Assembly: GCA_049600855.1 (NCBI GenBank)
Contig: JBMYQA010000345.1
Span: forward strand, 1-5,937
Direction of reading: 5' to 3'
DNA length: 5,937 bases
Origin: JBMYQA01 sp049600855
GTDB lineage: Bacteria > Bacteroidota > Bacteroidia > Cytophagales > Flammeovirgaceae
A program made the position numbers and the translations under genes. Positions 1 to 5,905 of this stretch are shown piece by piece (the first letter of the stretch is position 1; every line of letters begins with the position of its first letter). Under the pieces are notes generated by a model. It was not told where the DNA came from, searched no databases, and saw only the letters and a list, made by a program, of their open reading frames with translations.

Positions 1-50
1 CGGATTATTGAACTAACTATTTACCCTACCACTTCGCATCATTCTATTTT
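1..50 (-). other. Spacer downstream of ccoNO, cut by the window edge
   Basis: This is the 50 nt following the ccoNO stop codon on the minus strand. The only ATG codons (minus strand, from 42 and 39) open a frame that stops after nine codons, so the next gene does not start here. In other Bacteroidota the next gene would be ccoQ or ccoP; that is expectation from the family, not something visible in the window. No terminator-like hairpin is seen, which fits transcription continuing leftward into further cco genes. Confidence 0.5.
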
Positions 51-2225
51 TTATTTCTCTGGTAAATCTTCAACTCCTTTAATGTCTGTTCCTAATCGCT
101 GTAGGTAAGCAATTAATGCAACCATCTTTGTTTCAGGCATCGTTTCAATACCATCCTTTTTCAAGTTTTCAACAATTTGATTGGCTTGCTTCATCAAATC
201 CTCATTGGCTTTTTCTTCATAGCCTTCAGGATACGGAACACCCAGCTTTCTCATCGCAGTAATTTTATCTGCTGTAGTTGAGAGGTCAACCATATTTTCA
301 TTTAGCCAAGGGTATGGAGGCATAATCGAACCTGGCGACATGGTAGTAGGGTCAACCATATGATTGAAGTGCCAAGAGTCAGGATACTTCTCACCTACTC
401 GATGTAAATCTGGCCCTGTTCGTTTCGATCCCCACAAGAATGGATGATCATACACAAACTCTCCAGCTTTAGAATACTCACCATAACGCTCTGTTTCTGA
501 TCTAAACGGACGAATCATTTGTGAGTGACATCCCACACAACCTTCCTCGATGTATACATCTCTACCTTGTAATTCCAATGCGGTATAAGGTTGCACTGCT
601 GAAATTGTCGGTACATTAGATTTGACTAAAAAGGTAGGTAACATTTCTACTAATCCACCAATCAAAATCAATACGGTACTGAATGCTAACATTTGAACAG
701 GTCTGCGCTCAATCCATCTGTGCCAGTGTCCGTGATTATTTTCTTTCGCTTTATTCAATGGTTCTAAAGCAGGAGCACTTGCTTTTTCTTTCTTGAGCAA
801 ACTTCCTTGTTTCATGGTTTTCACCAAGTTGTACATCATTAAGAAAGCACCAATTAAGTAGAGCGCTCCACCAAACGCACGCATGGCATACATCGGAATG
901 ATTTGGAATACCGTTTCTAAGAAGTTACCGTATTGTAATAAGCCAGCATCATTAAACTCTTTCCACATCAAACCTTGCGTCCAACCTGCCCAGTACAATG
1001 GAATTGCATAGAAAATAATTCCTAACGTACCAATCCAAAAGTGGATATTTGCATGTTTCGTCGAGTATAACTTGGTTTGGTATATTTTTGGGATCAACCA
1101 ATACAACATACCAAAGGTCATAAATCCGTTCCAACCTAAGGCTCCTACGTGAACGTGCGCAATGGTCCAATCTGTAAAGTGGCTAATTGCATTCACATTC
1201 TTGAAGGAAAGCATCGGTCCTTCAAAAGTTGCCATACCGTAAGCGGTAACCGCCACTACCATAAATTTAAGAATCGGACTAGTTCTCACTTTATCCCAAG
1301 CCCCTCTCAAGGTGAGTAAACCGTTCAGCATACCCCCCCAAGATGGAGCGATGAGCATCACAGAAAACACTACTCCTAATGATTGTGCCCAATCGGGTAA
1401 TGCCGTATATAAAAGGTGGTGCGGGCCTGCCCAAATGTAGATGAAAATTAATGCCCAAAAGTGAATAATCGAAAGACGGTAGGAATATACAGGACGATTA
1501 GCTGCTTTAGGGATAAAATAATACATTAATCCCAAGTAAGGCGTTGTTAAAAAGAACGCTACCGCGTTGTGTCCATACCACCATTGCACCAAGGCATCTT
1601 GAACGCCAGCATACAATGAATAACTTTTGGTAAATGAAATCGGCATTTCTAACGAGTTCACAATATGCAATACAGCAACGGTAACAAAAGTTGCGATGTA
1701 AAACCATACTGCTACATACAAATGACGTTCTCGTCTCTTCAAAATCGTCATGAACATATTGACACCAAATACCACCCAAATGAGGGCAATAGCGATATCA
1801 ATTGGCCACTCTAGCTCAGCATATTCTTTGGATGTGGTGATCCCAAAGGGTAAGGTTGCTGCTGCCGAGACGATAATCAGTTGCCAGCCCCAAAAGTGAA
1901 TTTTGCTAAGTAAGTTACTATACATGCTTGCTTTACATAAGCGCTGCAATGAATAGTACACACCAGCAAAAATGCCATTACCCACAAAAGCAAAAATCAC
2001 CGCATTGGTGTGCAATGGCCGTATCCGCCCAAATGAGGTTTCGGCCAAGCCTAAGTTTGCTTCAGGATAAATCATTTGAATAGCCAACAATAAACCTACC
2101 GTCATGCCCACTAAGCCCCAAATGGCCGTAGCCACGGCAAAGTTCCGAACCGTGAGGTTATCGTATTCAAAATGTTCAAGTGTTTTCTGTTGTACACTCG
2201 GTTCCGTTTGTGTAAGGTTGCTCAT
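51..2225 (-). CDS. ccoNO: cbb3-type cytochrome c oxidase, fused subunits I and II (CcoNO)
   Basis: Catalytic core of the high-affinity cbb3 terminal oxidase in the inner membrane; it reduces O2 to water and pumps protons. Residues 1 to about 475 are CcoN with multiple membrane spans. Ligands visible by motif: H72 (RPLHTNA) and H359 for low-spin heme b, H357 for heme b3 (AHVHVGALGW), and H219 (WWYGHN), H269 and H270 (GPHH) for CuB. Y263 sits six residues before HH, where the family has the His-crosslinked tyrosine, and E335 is in TFEGPM. A basic, polar linker (about 475-508) leads to CcoO: one membrane anchor (about 510-532), then a cytochrome c domain with heme motif CVGCH (563-567) and likely axial M635 in GSIMPPYPW. 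All ligands are intact, so it should be active. The fusion is typical of Bacteroidota. M1 is chosen because it is the only ATG ahead of the conserved FEYDNLTVRNF; this start overlaps ccoS by 50 nt. CcoP is expected beyond the left edge. Confidence 0.97.
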   Translation of the reverse strand: MSNLTQTEPSVQQKTLEHFEYDNLTVRNFAVATAIWGLVGMTVGLLLAIQMIYPEANLGLAETSFGRIRPLHTNAVIFAFVGNGIFAGVYYSLQRLCKASMYSNLLSKIHFWGWQLIIVSAAATLPFGITTSKEYAELEWPIDIAIALIWVVFGVNMFMTILKRRERHLYVAVWFYIATFVTVAVLHIVNSLEMPISFTKSYSLYAGVQDALVQWWYGHNAVAFFLTTPYLGLMYYFIPKAANRPVYSYRLSIIHFWALIFIYIWAGPHHLLYTALPDWAQSLGVVFSVMLIAPSWGGMLNGLLTLRGAWDKVRTSPILKFMVVAVTAYGMATFEGPMLSFKNVNAISHFTDWTIAHVHVGALGWNGFMTFGMLYWLIPKIYQTKLYSTKHANIHFWIGTLGIIFYAIPLYWAGWTQGLMWKEFNDAGLLQYGNFLETVFQIIPMYAMRAFGGALYLIGAFLMMYNLVKTMKQGSLLKKEKASAPALEPLNKAKENNHGHWHRWIERRPVQMLAFSTVLILIGGLVEMLPTFLVKSNVPTISAVQPYTALELQGRDVYIEEGCVGCHSQMIRPFRSETERYGEYSKAGEFVYDHPFLWGSKRTGPDLHRVGEKYPDSWHFNHMVDPTTMSPGSIMPPYPWLNENMVDLSTTADKITAMRKLGVPYPEGYEEKANEDLMKQANQIVENLKKDGIETMPETKMVALIAYLQRLGTDIKGVEDLPEK

Positions 2226-2358
2226 CTTCTAATAATATTCTGATACTAGGAGTAAAATCGTCTTCAAATTGTCCATCTTTTACCGCCCACAAGAAGCTAG
2301 CAAGAAAGATGAGGGCAATTGTTAGACTAAAACCAATTAATAGGAGCAAAATCTCCAT
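2176..2358 (-). CDS. ccoS: cbb3 oxidase assembly protein CcoS
   Basis: Small (60 aa) single-span membrane protein needed in characterised systems for inserting heme b and CuB cofactors into CcoN. Residues 2-24 form one hydrophobic helix, followed by the family signature WAVKDGQFEDD (24-34). The conserved part ends around LLEDE (42-46); the remaining 14 polar residues (47-60) are encoded entirely inside the start of ccoNO. The ccoNO ATG lies across codons 45-46, so the two genes overlap by 50 nt in different frames and are probably translationally coupled. The start codon has only a weak AAGG just upstream, as is usual in Bacteroidota. It is the first gene of the leftward cco transcript, driven from the divergent region shared with ccoI. 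Confidence 0.93.
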   Translation of the reverse strand: MEILLLLIGFSLTIALIFLASFLWAVKDGQFEDDFTPSIRILLEDEQPYTNGTECTTENT

Positions 2359-2381
2359 GACCTTGAATTTGATTACGAGTG

Positions 2382-2389
2382 TAAAACTA
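2382..2389 (-). promoter_or_regulatory. Possible -7 box of the ccoS-ccoNO promoter
   Basis: Read on the minus strand this is TAGTTTTA, matching five of the six fixed positions of the Bacteroidota -7 element TAnnTTTG. It would start transcription near 2376, about 18 nt ahead of the ccoS ATG. No TTG stands at the expected distance upstream, which would be tolerable for an activator-dependent promoter. The centre of the FNR-like palindrome lies about 64 bp upstream of that start point, near the usual class I activator position. In AT-rich DNA such a match could be chance. Confidence 0.25.
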
Positions 2390-2433
2390 GAGTCTGTTCT
2401 AAGAGGATAAGATGATATGCATGAGTAAACACC

Positions 2434-2447
2434 CTGATTATTATCAG
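2434..2447. promoter_or_regulatory. FNR/CRP-family-like operator palindrome between ccoS and ccoI
   Basis: CTGAT-TATT-ATCAG is a perfect 5-bp inverted repeat with a 4-bp spacer. It has the geometry of the FNR box (TTGAT-N4-ATCAA) with only the outermost base of each half changed, and changed symmetrically. Its centre is about 82 bp from the ccoS start codon and about 111 bp from the ccoI start codon, so one dimer could act on both transcripts. cco genes are commonly under low-oxygen control by FNR-type regulators, which makes the reading plausible. No regulator gene is visible in the window, and binding is inferred. Confidence 0.55.
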
Positions 2448-2491
2448 TCGGTTCAATGACGAAAATAACGCAAGCTCTATGTTAGGATGTC

Positions 2492-2499
2492 TATTATTG
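2492..2499 (+). promoter_or_regulatory. Possible -7 box of the ccoI promoter
   Basis: TATTATTG matches five of the six fixed positions of TAnnTTTG. It would start transcription near 2506, about 45 nt ahead of the ccoI ATG, with the FNR-like palindrome centred about 65 bp upstream of that start. No TTG element is found 17-23 bp upstream. An alternative with the same score, TATGTTAG, lies at 2478-2485. Neither is convincing alone; the similar distance to the palindrome on both sides is suggestive only. Confidence 0.25.
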
Positions 2500-2551
2500 C
2501 ATAATCAATAAAGACCAAACTCAATTCAATTAGCTATTAACAGGAAGAGAA

Positions 2552-4975
2552 ATGAAGCAGGATACCAATGAGCTCACCTCCACTATTTGTCATCATTGTG
2601 GTGAAAACTGCACTGATGATGAAAAAATCACTTTTCAGGAACACACGTTTTGCTGTGTGGGGTGTAAAACCGTGTATCAGCTCCTGCAAGAACATGGATT
2701 AGGCAACTATTATCAACTCGAAGAAAAAGCCAAGCCTCAATTAAAGGAAATTCCCAACCCTGATCAATATGCTTGTTTAGATCATGACACAATCCAACAA
2801 CGATTCATCACATTTGCAGAGGGAAACCAAATCCACACGCAATTCTATTTGCCTGCCATTCATTGTACCTCCTGTTTATGGTTACTAGAGAAGCTTCCTT
2901 GGTTGTATGATGGCATTCTACAGGCTAAGGTAAACTATTTACGCAAAGAAGTATTTATTGTTTTCGATGCCAGCATAACTTCATTGCGGGCTATTGCAAC
3001 ATTTTTGGCTCAATTAGGCTATCCTCCCTTAATTACGCATAATCAAGAAAACCAGCCTAAATCGTATACCAACAAAACCTTATTATACAAAATTGGAGTC
3101 ACGGGTTTTTGCGCAGGAAATATTATGCTGATGAGCTTCCCTGAGTATTTAGGGCATCAGGATATTGCAGCATCATGGAAAAATTTATTCGGATGGCTGA
3201 GTTTTTTGCTATGCTTGCCTGTGTTCTTTTGGACTGCTGATCACTACTGGAAGTCAGCTTGGCAAGCCATTAAGCACAAAGGCATCAATATTGATGTGCC
3301 GATTGCTATTGGCCTCATCGCCTTATTTTCGCGCTCCATTTACGAAATCGTTTCCCAAACAGGCGCTGGTTATTTTGATTCCCTCTCTTCTTTGATCTTC
3401 TTCTTATTGATTGGCCGATGGTTGCAAGAAAAAACCTTTGCCCACATTTCATTTGACCACGATTATAAATCTTATTTCCCAATTTCTATTACGCGTATAG
3501 CCCCCAGTGCTGATCAACCAGAAAGTGATCAAGAAACGATTGTTCCTATTGAAGAGCTTAAAAAGGGAGATATCATTTTAGTGAGAAATGGTGAATTAAT
3601 TCCTGCTGATGCCATCTTACTTACTGGAAACGCCCAAATTGATTTCAGTTTTATTACTGGAGAATCGGCCTTAATTCGGAAACAAGTCGGTGAGCAAATT
3701 TATGCTGGTGGGCGGCAAAAAGGTGGTATTTTGCGGCTACAGCTCACAAAAGAAGTATCGCAAAGCTACCTCACTCAACTCTGGAATGCAGAACAATTTC
3801 AGAAAAATACGGGGCCAAACTACAAAAGTCTGACCGAGCAATTAAGTGCAAAGTTTACGGTGATTGTGTTGAGTATTGCGATCTTGGCAGGTTTATTCTG
3901 GTTATTTAACGACAGTAGTAAAAGCTTAAATGCCTTTACAGCCGTATTAATCGTTGCTTGTCCTTGTGCATTAGCCTTAAATGCTCCATTTACTTTGGGA
4001 AATGCCTTACGCTTACTGGCTAAGCAAGGCTTTTTTGTTAAGAACACCCAAGTGATTGAGCGCATTCCACTGATTAATCATATCGTATTTGATAAAACAG
4101 GAACCATTACCTCAGGAAATGCCATTCGCTATACAGGGGAAGCATTGACCGAACAAGATAAGGCCGCGATTTATGCGATTAGCAGCTGTTCTACGCACCC
4201 TATTAGTAAAAGCATTTCCCGTTATTTAGAGGAGCATCAGCGCAATTTGGTGGCCGAGGAAGTACAAGAAATTAGCGGAGCAGGCATTTCAGGTTGGGTT
4301 GGTAAACAATTTATTCAACTTGGCAAAGCTTCGTTTGTCGGAATTCAAGCAGCTGAAGATACACATCAGCAAAGTCGCTCTTTCATCTCCATTAATGGAG
4401 AAATAAAAGGGCATTTTAGTTTTGAACAAAACATTCGACCTCAATTAAAAGCTAGCATTGCCACATTGGGTAAACGCTTCCATCTATCTTTATTATCGGG
4501 AGATAAAGCAACTGAACGAGCTAAATTTGAAAGTTTATTTCCCAAAAACAGCCATTGTCGGTTTGAGCAAGAACCCCAAGAAAAACGAGATTACCTCATA
4601 GAATTGCAACAACAGCAACAACAGGTGATGATGATTGGAGACGGTTTAAATGATGCTGGTGCCATTAAACAAGCCGATGTAGGTATAGCCATCAGTGATG
4701 ATATTCATCAATTTACACCTGCATCAGATGTTATTTTATTGGCAAAAAACATACATCAACTTCCTCAACTTATACAGTATGCAAGTACGTCTATTCGTGT
4801 GGTTAAAGTAGGTTATATTTTTTCGTTCCTTTATAATGTAATTGGTATAGGGTTCGCCGTACAAGGAGTTTTAGCGCCTGTTATTGCAGCCATTTTAATG
4901 TCGTTAAGCTCTGTATCCGTAGTTGTTTTGGGCTATTTACTAACCAGTTGGTTTGGAAAAAAGATTCAAAACTAA
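2552..4975 (+). CDS. ccoI: Copper-transporting P1B-type ATPase CcoI (FixI), cbb3 oxidase assembly
   Basis: Inner-membrane P-type ATPase that exports Cu(I) from the cytoplasm for assembly of the CuB site of CcoN. Domains in order: an N-terminal cysteine-rich metal-binding domain (C13-x2-C16, C20, C34-C35-x2-C38) typical of the CcoI/FixI branch; an HMA-like domain with HCTSC (104-108); four membrane spans between about 179 and 291; an actuator domain with TGES (369-372); two spans, the second carrying the CPC ion site (470-472); the phosphorylation site DKTGT (514-518); HP (549-550) in the nucleotide-binding domain; GDGLND (696-701); and two last spans with MSLSS (783-787), the copper-type motif. 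All catalytic motifs are intact and the 807-aa length is normal. AGGAAGAG precedes the ATG by a few bases, an unusually good Shine-Dalgarno for this phylum. A run of six glutamines (686-691) just before the GDGLND strand is unusual. The gene is divergent from ccoS-ccoNO and probably shares its regulator. Confidence 0.95.
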   Translation: MKQDTNELTSTICHHCGENCTDDEKITFQEHTFCCVGCKTVYQLLQEHGLGNYYQLEEKAKPQLKEIPNPDQYACLDHDTIQQRFITFAEGNQIHTQFYLPAIHCTSCLWLLEKLPWLYDGILQAKVNYLRKEVFIVFDASITSLRAIATFLAQLGYPPLITHNQENQPKSYTNKTLLYKIGVTGFCAGNIMLMSFPEYLGHQDIAASWKNLFGWLSFLLCLPVFFWTADHYWKSAWQAIKHKGINIDVPIAIGLIALFSRSIYEIVSQTGAGYFDSLSSLIFFLLIGRWLQEKTFAHISFDHDYKSYFPISITRIAPSADQPESDQETIVPIEELKKGDIILVRNGELIPADAILLTGNAQIDFSFITGESALIRKQVGEQIYAGGRQKGGILRLQLTKEVSQSYLTQLWNAEQFQKNTGPNYKSLTEQLSAKFTVIVLSIAILAGLFWLFNDSSKSLNAFTAVLIVACPCALALNAPFTLGNALRLLAKQGFFVKNTQVIERIPLINHIVFDKTGTITSGNAIRYTGEALTEQDKAAIYAISSCSTHPISKSISRYLEEHQRNLVAEEVQEISGAGISGWVGKQFIQLGKASFVGIQAAEDTHQQSRSFISINGEIKGHFSFEQNIRPQLKASIATLGKRFHLSLLSGDKATERAKFESLFPKNSHCRFEQEPQEKRDYLIELQQQQQQVMMIGDGLNDAGAIKQADVGIAISDDIHQFTPASDVILLAKNIHQLPQLIQYASTSIRVVKVGYIFSFLYNVIGIGFAVQGVLAPVIAAILMSLSSVSVVVLGYLLTSWFGKKIQN

Positions 4976-5012
4976 GCAATTACAGCGGTTTTAAGCGTAA
5001 ATTTTTTGTTAA

Positions 5013-5020
5013 TATTTTTG
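5013..5020 (+). promoter_or_regulatory. Isolated TAnnTTTG match downstream of ccoI
   Basis: TATTTTTG is an exact match to the Bacteroidota -7 element, 38 nt after the ccoI stop codon. There is no TTG 17-23 bp upstream, so it is weak as a promoter and may be chance in this T-rich stretch. If used, a transcript would run about 150 nt to the hairpin at 5154-5176. Confidence 0.2.
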
Positions 5021-5051
5021 GGGCCATCCAATTATGTGAAAATATTTGTAT

Positions 5052-5065
5052 ATTGCGTGTGCAAT
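5052..5065. repeat. Short palindrome ATTGC-N4-GCAAT
   Basis: A perfect 5-bp inverted repeat with a 4-nt spacer (GTGT) in the gap after ccoI. It lies about 10-25 nt downstream of the predicted start of the minus-strand promoter at 5081-5110. It could therefore be an operator or an early stem-loop in that transcript. It could also be coincidence; the arms are short. Confidence 0.3.
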
Positions 5066-5080
5066 TAACCTACCTACTTG

Positions 5081-5110
5081 CAAATATAACTAGCATTTTT
5101 TAAGCTTCAA
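5081..5110 (-). promoter_or_regulatory. Minus-strand promoter directed into the ccoI 3' end
   Basis: Read on the minus strand: TTG at 5110-5108, a 19-nt spacer, then TATATTTG at 5088-5081. This is an exact match to the Bacteroidota consensus TTG-N17-23-TAnnTTTG, with transcription expected to start near 5075 and run left. No convincing minus-strand gene follows: the only small frame is 15 codons long (4980-5027). The product would be a short noncoding RNA or an antisense RNA to the end of ccoI. Function is unknown. Confidence 0.45.
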
Positions 5111-5153
5111 GCAAAGATATTTATCTATTTAACTCACTACTAACCCGTTTAAC

Positions 5154-5176
5154 TTGCTTTTCATAAAGCAATTTTT
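5154..5176 (+). terminator. Candidate intrinsic terminator after ccoI
   Basis: TTGCTTT (5154-5160), loop TCAT, AAAGCAA (5165-5171), then five T residues. The 7-bp stem is perfect but has only two G-C pairs, so it is thermodynamically weak. It lies 178 nt past the ccoI stop and just ahead of the promoter for the next gene, a sensible place to insulate the two. The minus-strand reading has no T-run after the stem, so it would act rightward only. Confidence 0.5.
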
Positions 5177-5189
5177 CTTACATTCCATC

Positions 5190-5218
5190 TTGTCAATGAG
5201 GTATGCACTATAATTTTG
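5190..5218 (+). promoter_or_regulatory. Promoter of the STAS-like gene
   Basis: TTG at 5190-5192, an 18-nt spacer, then TAATTTTG at 5211-5218 match the Bacteroidota consensus exactly. Transcription would start near 5225, leaving a leader of about 40 nt before the ATG at 5265. The position between a candidate terminator and a start codon supports it, and indicates that the downstream gene is transcribed independently of ccoI. Confidence 0.65.
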
Positions 5219-5264
5219 CATTCCGTTATTACATGGGCATAAATGGACTTAAATAGATAACAGA

Positions 5265-5669
5265 ATGGATTCTAAAATGATCTTTGAAAATGAGTTTTTG
5301 TCAATCATAAAAGACTCAGAGAACGACTTTTTACAGGCAGCATGGAAAACAAAAACTGTAAACATGAATCGAAGAGAGCATCAACACAGTTTGCGCAAGC
5401 TTTTCGAATATGCTAAAGCAGCGAAACCCTCTTCCATGATTTTCAATTTTTCAAACTTTTTCTATGCGTTGGATGAATTAGAGCAAGATGAAATTGCTCA
5501 ATTATCTGAAGAAGTTGTCCATGAAGGACTTGAAAAATGCGCATTGATTCCAAGCCGAGGCATGATGGAACAATTAGCGGTTGAACAAACCGTTAAAAAA
5601 GTAGATGAATCAATTGCGATACGCTTTTTCCGAGATGAACTCACAGCCAAGCAATGGTTAGGTGAATAA
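5265..5669 (+). CDS. STAS/SpoIIAA-like small cytoplasmic protein, function unknown
   Basis: A 134-aa soluble protein with no signal peptide, membrane span or cysteine pair. The pattern resembles the small stand-alone STAS/SEC14-like proteins common in Bacteroidota: an opening strand (MIFENEFLSI, 5-14), a strand with a central Trp (FLQAAWK, 22-28), a helix (39-53), the strand SSMIFNFSNF (56-65), a helix (70-91), the strand CALIPSR (92-98), the conserved-looking LAVEQT (104-109), and a closing FFRDELTAKQWL (121-132). STAS domains elsewhere bind partners or act as phospho-switches in signalling. Here I see no obvious conserved Ser/Thr phosphorylation site, and the family assignment rests on overall pattern, not on a catalytic motif. 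M1 is preferred because it lies about 40 nt below a good promoter; M5 (5277) is a possible alternative start. It has its own promoter and candidate terminator, so it is probably monocistronic. A link to the oxidase genes is not indicated. Confidence 0.75.
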   Translation: MDSKMIFENEFLSIIKDSENDFLQAAWKTKTVNMNRREHQHSLRKLFEYAKAAKPSSMIFNFSNFFYALDELEQDEIAQLSEEVVHEGLEKCALIPSRGMMEQLAVEQTVKKVDESIAIRFFRDELTAKQWLGE

Positions 5670-5680
5670 TTGGTTTATTG

Positions 5681-5699
5681 AGTGAAATGGCACTTTTTT
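5681..5699 (+). terminator. Weak candidate terminator after the STAS-like gene
   Basis: AGTG (5681-5684), loop AAATGG, CACT (5691-5694), followed by a T-run to 5699. The stem has four pairs, or five with a G-T wobble, so the hairpin is marginal. Its position, 12 nt after the stop codon, and the T-run are what recommend it. Confidence 0.35.
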
Positions 5700-5736
5700 A
5701 ATACCTGCGAAAGCATTTAGGGAGTTTCCCAAAGAA

Positions 5737-5754
5737 TTTTTTGAACTTTTTTGA
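5737..5754 (+). repeat. Two TTTTTTGA direct repeats at 10-bp spacing
   Basis: Identical octamers TTTTTTGA occupy 5737-5744 and 5747-5754, starting exactly 10 bp apart, which puts the T-tracts in helical phase. They sit immediately upstream of the -33 element of the promoter at 5764-5792. T-tracts in phase bend DNA and can act like an UP element; that role is inferred from position. Confidence 0.5.
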
Positions 5755-5763
5755 TATAAGTTA

Positions 5764-5792
5764 TTGAATATTCTAAAATGACTCTATATTTG
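5764..5792 (+). promoter_or_regulatory. Strong promoter for the gene entering from the right edge
   Basis: TTG at 5764-5766, an 18-nt spacer, then TATATTTG at 5785-5792 match the Bacteroidota consensus exactly. The spacing equals that of the promoter at 5190-5218. Transcription would start near 5799, leaving about 107 nt of leader before the candidate start codon at 5906. The sequence running on from the -7 box (GCGCCCGCAAA) resembles the GC-containing initiation region I associate with well-expressed housekeeping genes in this phylum; that comparison is from memory. Confidence 0.7.
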
Positions 5793-5802
5793 CGCCCGCA
5801 AA
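5789..5802. promoter_or_regulatory. Palindrome TTTGCG-CC-CGCAAA over the promoter start region
   Basis: A perfect 6-bp inverted repeat with a CC centre. It begins inside the -7 element (its TTTG) and covers the predicted start point. It could be a repressor operator, or simply the usual initiation-region sequence of a strong promoter. Its GC content stands out from the very AT-rich surroundings. Confidence 0.4.
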
Positions 5803-5835
5803 CACAGGCATAATAAGCCAAATTTGTAAAGAAAA

Positions 5836-5860
5836 TATTAAGATCATTAATATCTTAATA
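5836..5860. repeat. 9-bp inverted repeat in the leader of the right-edge gene
   Basis: TATTAAGAT (5836-5844), loop CATTAAT, ATCTTAATA (5852-5860): a perfect dyad about 40-60 nt into the predicted leader and 45 nt before the candidate start codon. No T-run follows directly, so it is unlikely to be a terminator. It may be an operator or an RNA stem-loop. At 16 A-T pairs out of 18 arm bases it is weak as RNA. Confidence 0.4.
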
Positions 5861-5905
5861 ATGTTAAATAAATGTGAGGTTTACCTATATTTTTAGCATT
5901 TTTCT

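Noticed and set aside
1..42. Possible start of ccoQ on the minus strand (ATG ATG at 42-37)
   Set aside because: The frame stops after nine codons and does not resemble CcoQ.
952..1170. 72-codon frame on the minus strand inside ccoNO
   Set aside because: It lies wholly within the conserved CcoN coding sequence in another frame and has no recognisable protein features.
1507..1779. 90-codon frame on the minus strand inside ccoNO
   Set aside because: Shadow of ccoNO; the composition is that of an out-of-frame translation.
3820..4065. 81-codon frame antisense to ccoI
   Set aside because: It covers the CPC membrane region of ccoI on the other strand, with no promoter or recognisable domain.
4980..5027. 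15-codon basic peptide frame (MAPKILTKNLRLKPL) below the minus-strand promoter
   Set aside because: Too short to support as a gene without conservation or translation data; it could be chance.
5101..5115. Self-complementary GCTTCAAGC near 5104-5112 as a hairpin
   Set aside because: The loop would be a single base; not a stable structure.
5203..5256. 17-residue frame upstream of the STAS-like gene
   Set aside because: Its ATG lies upstream of the predicted transcription start, inside the promoter, so it would not be translated from that transcript.
5861..5896. 11-residue frame (MLNKCEVYLYF) in the right-edge leader
   Set aside because: Very short, no conservation evidence; a leader peptide cannot be claimed from this alone.
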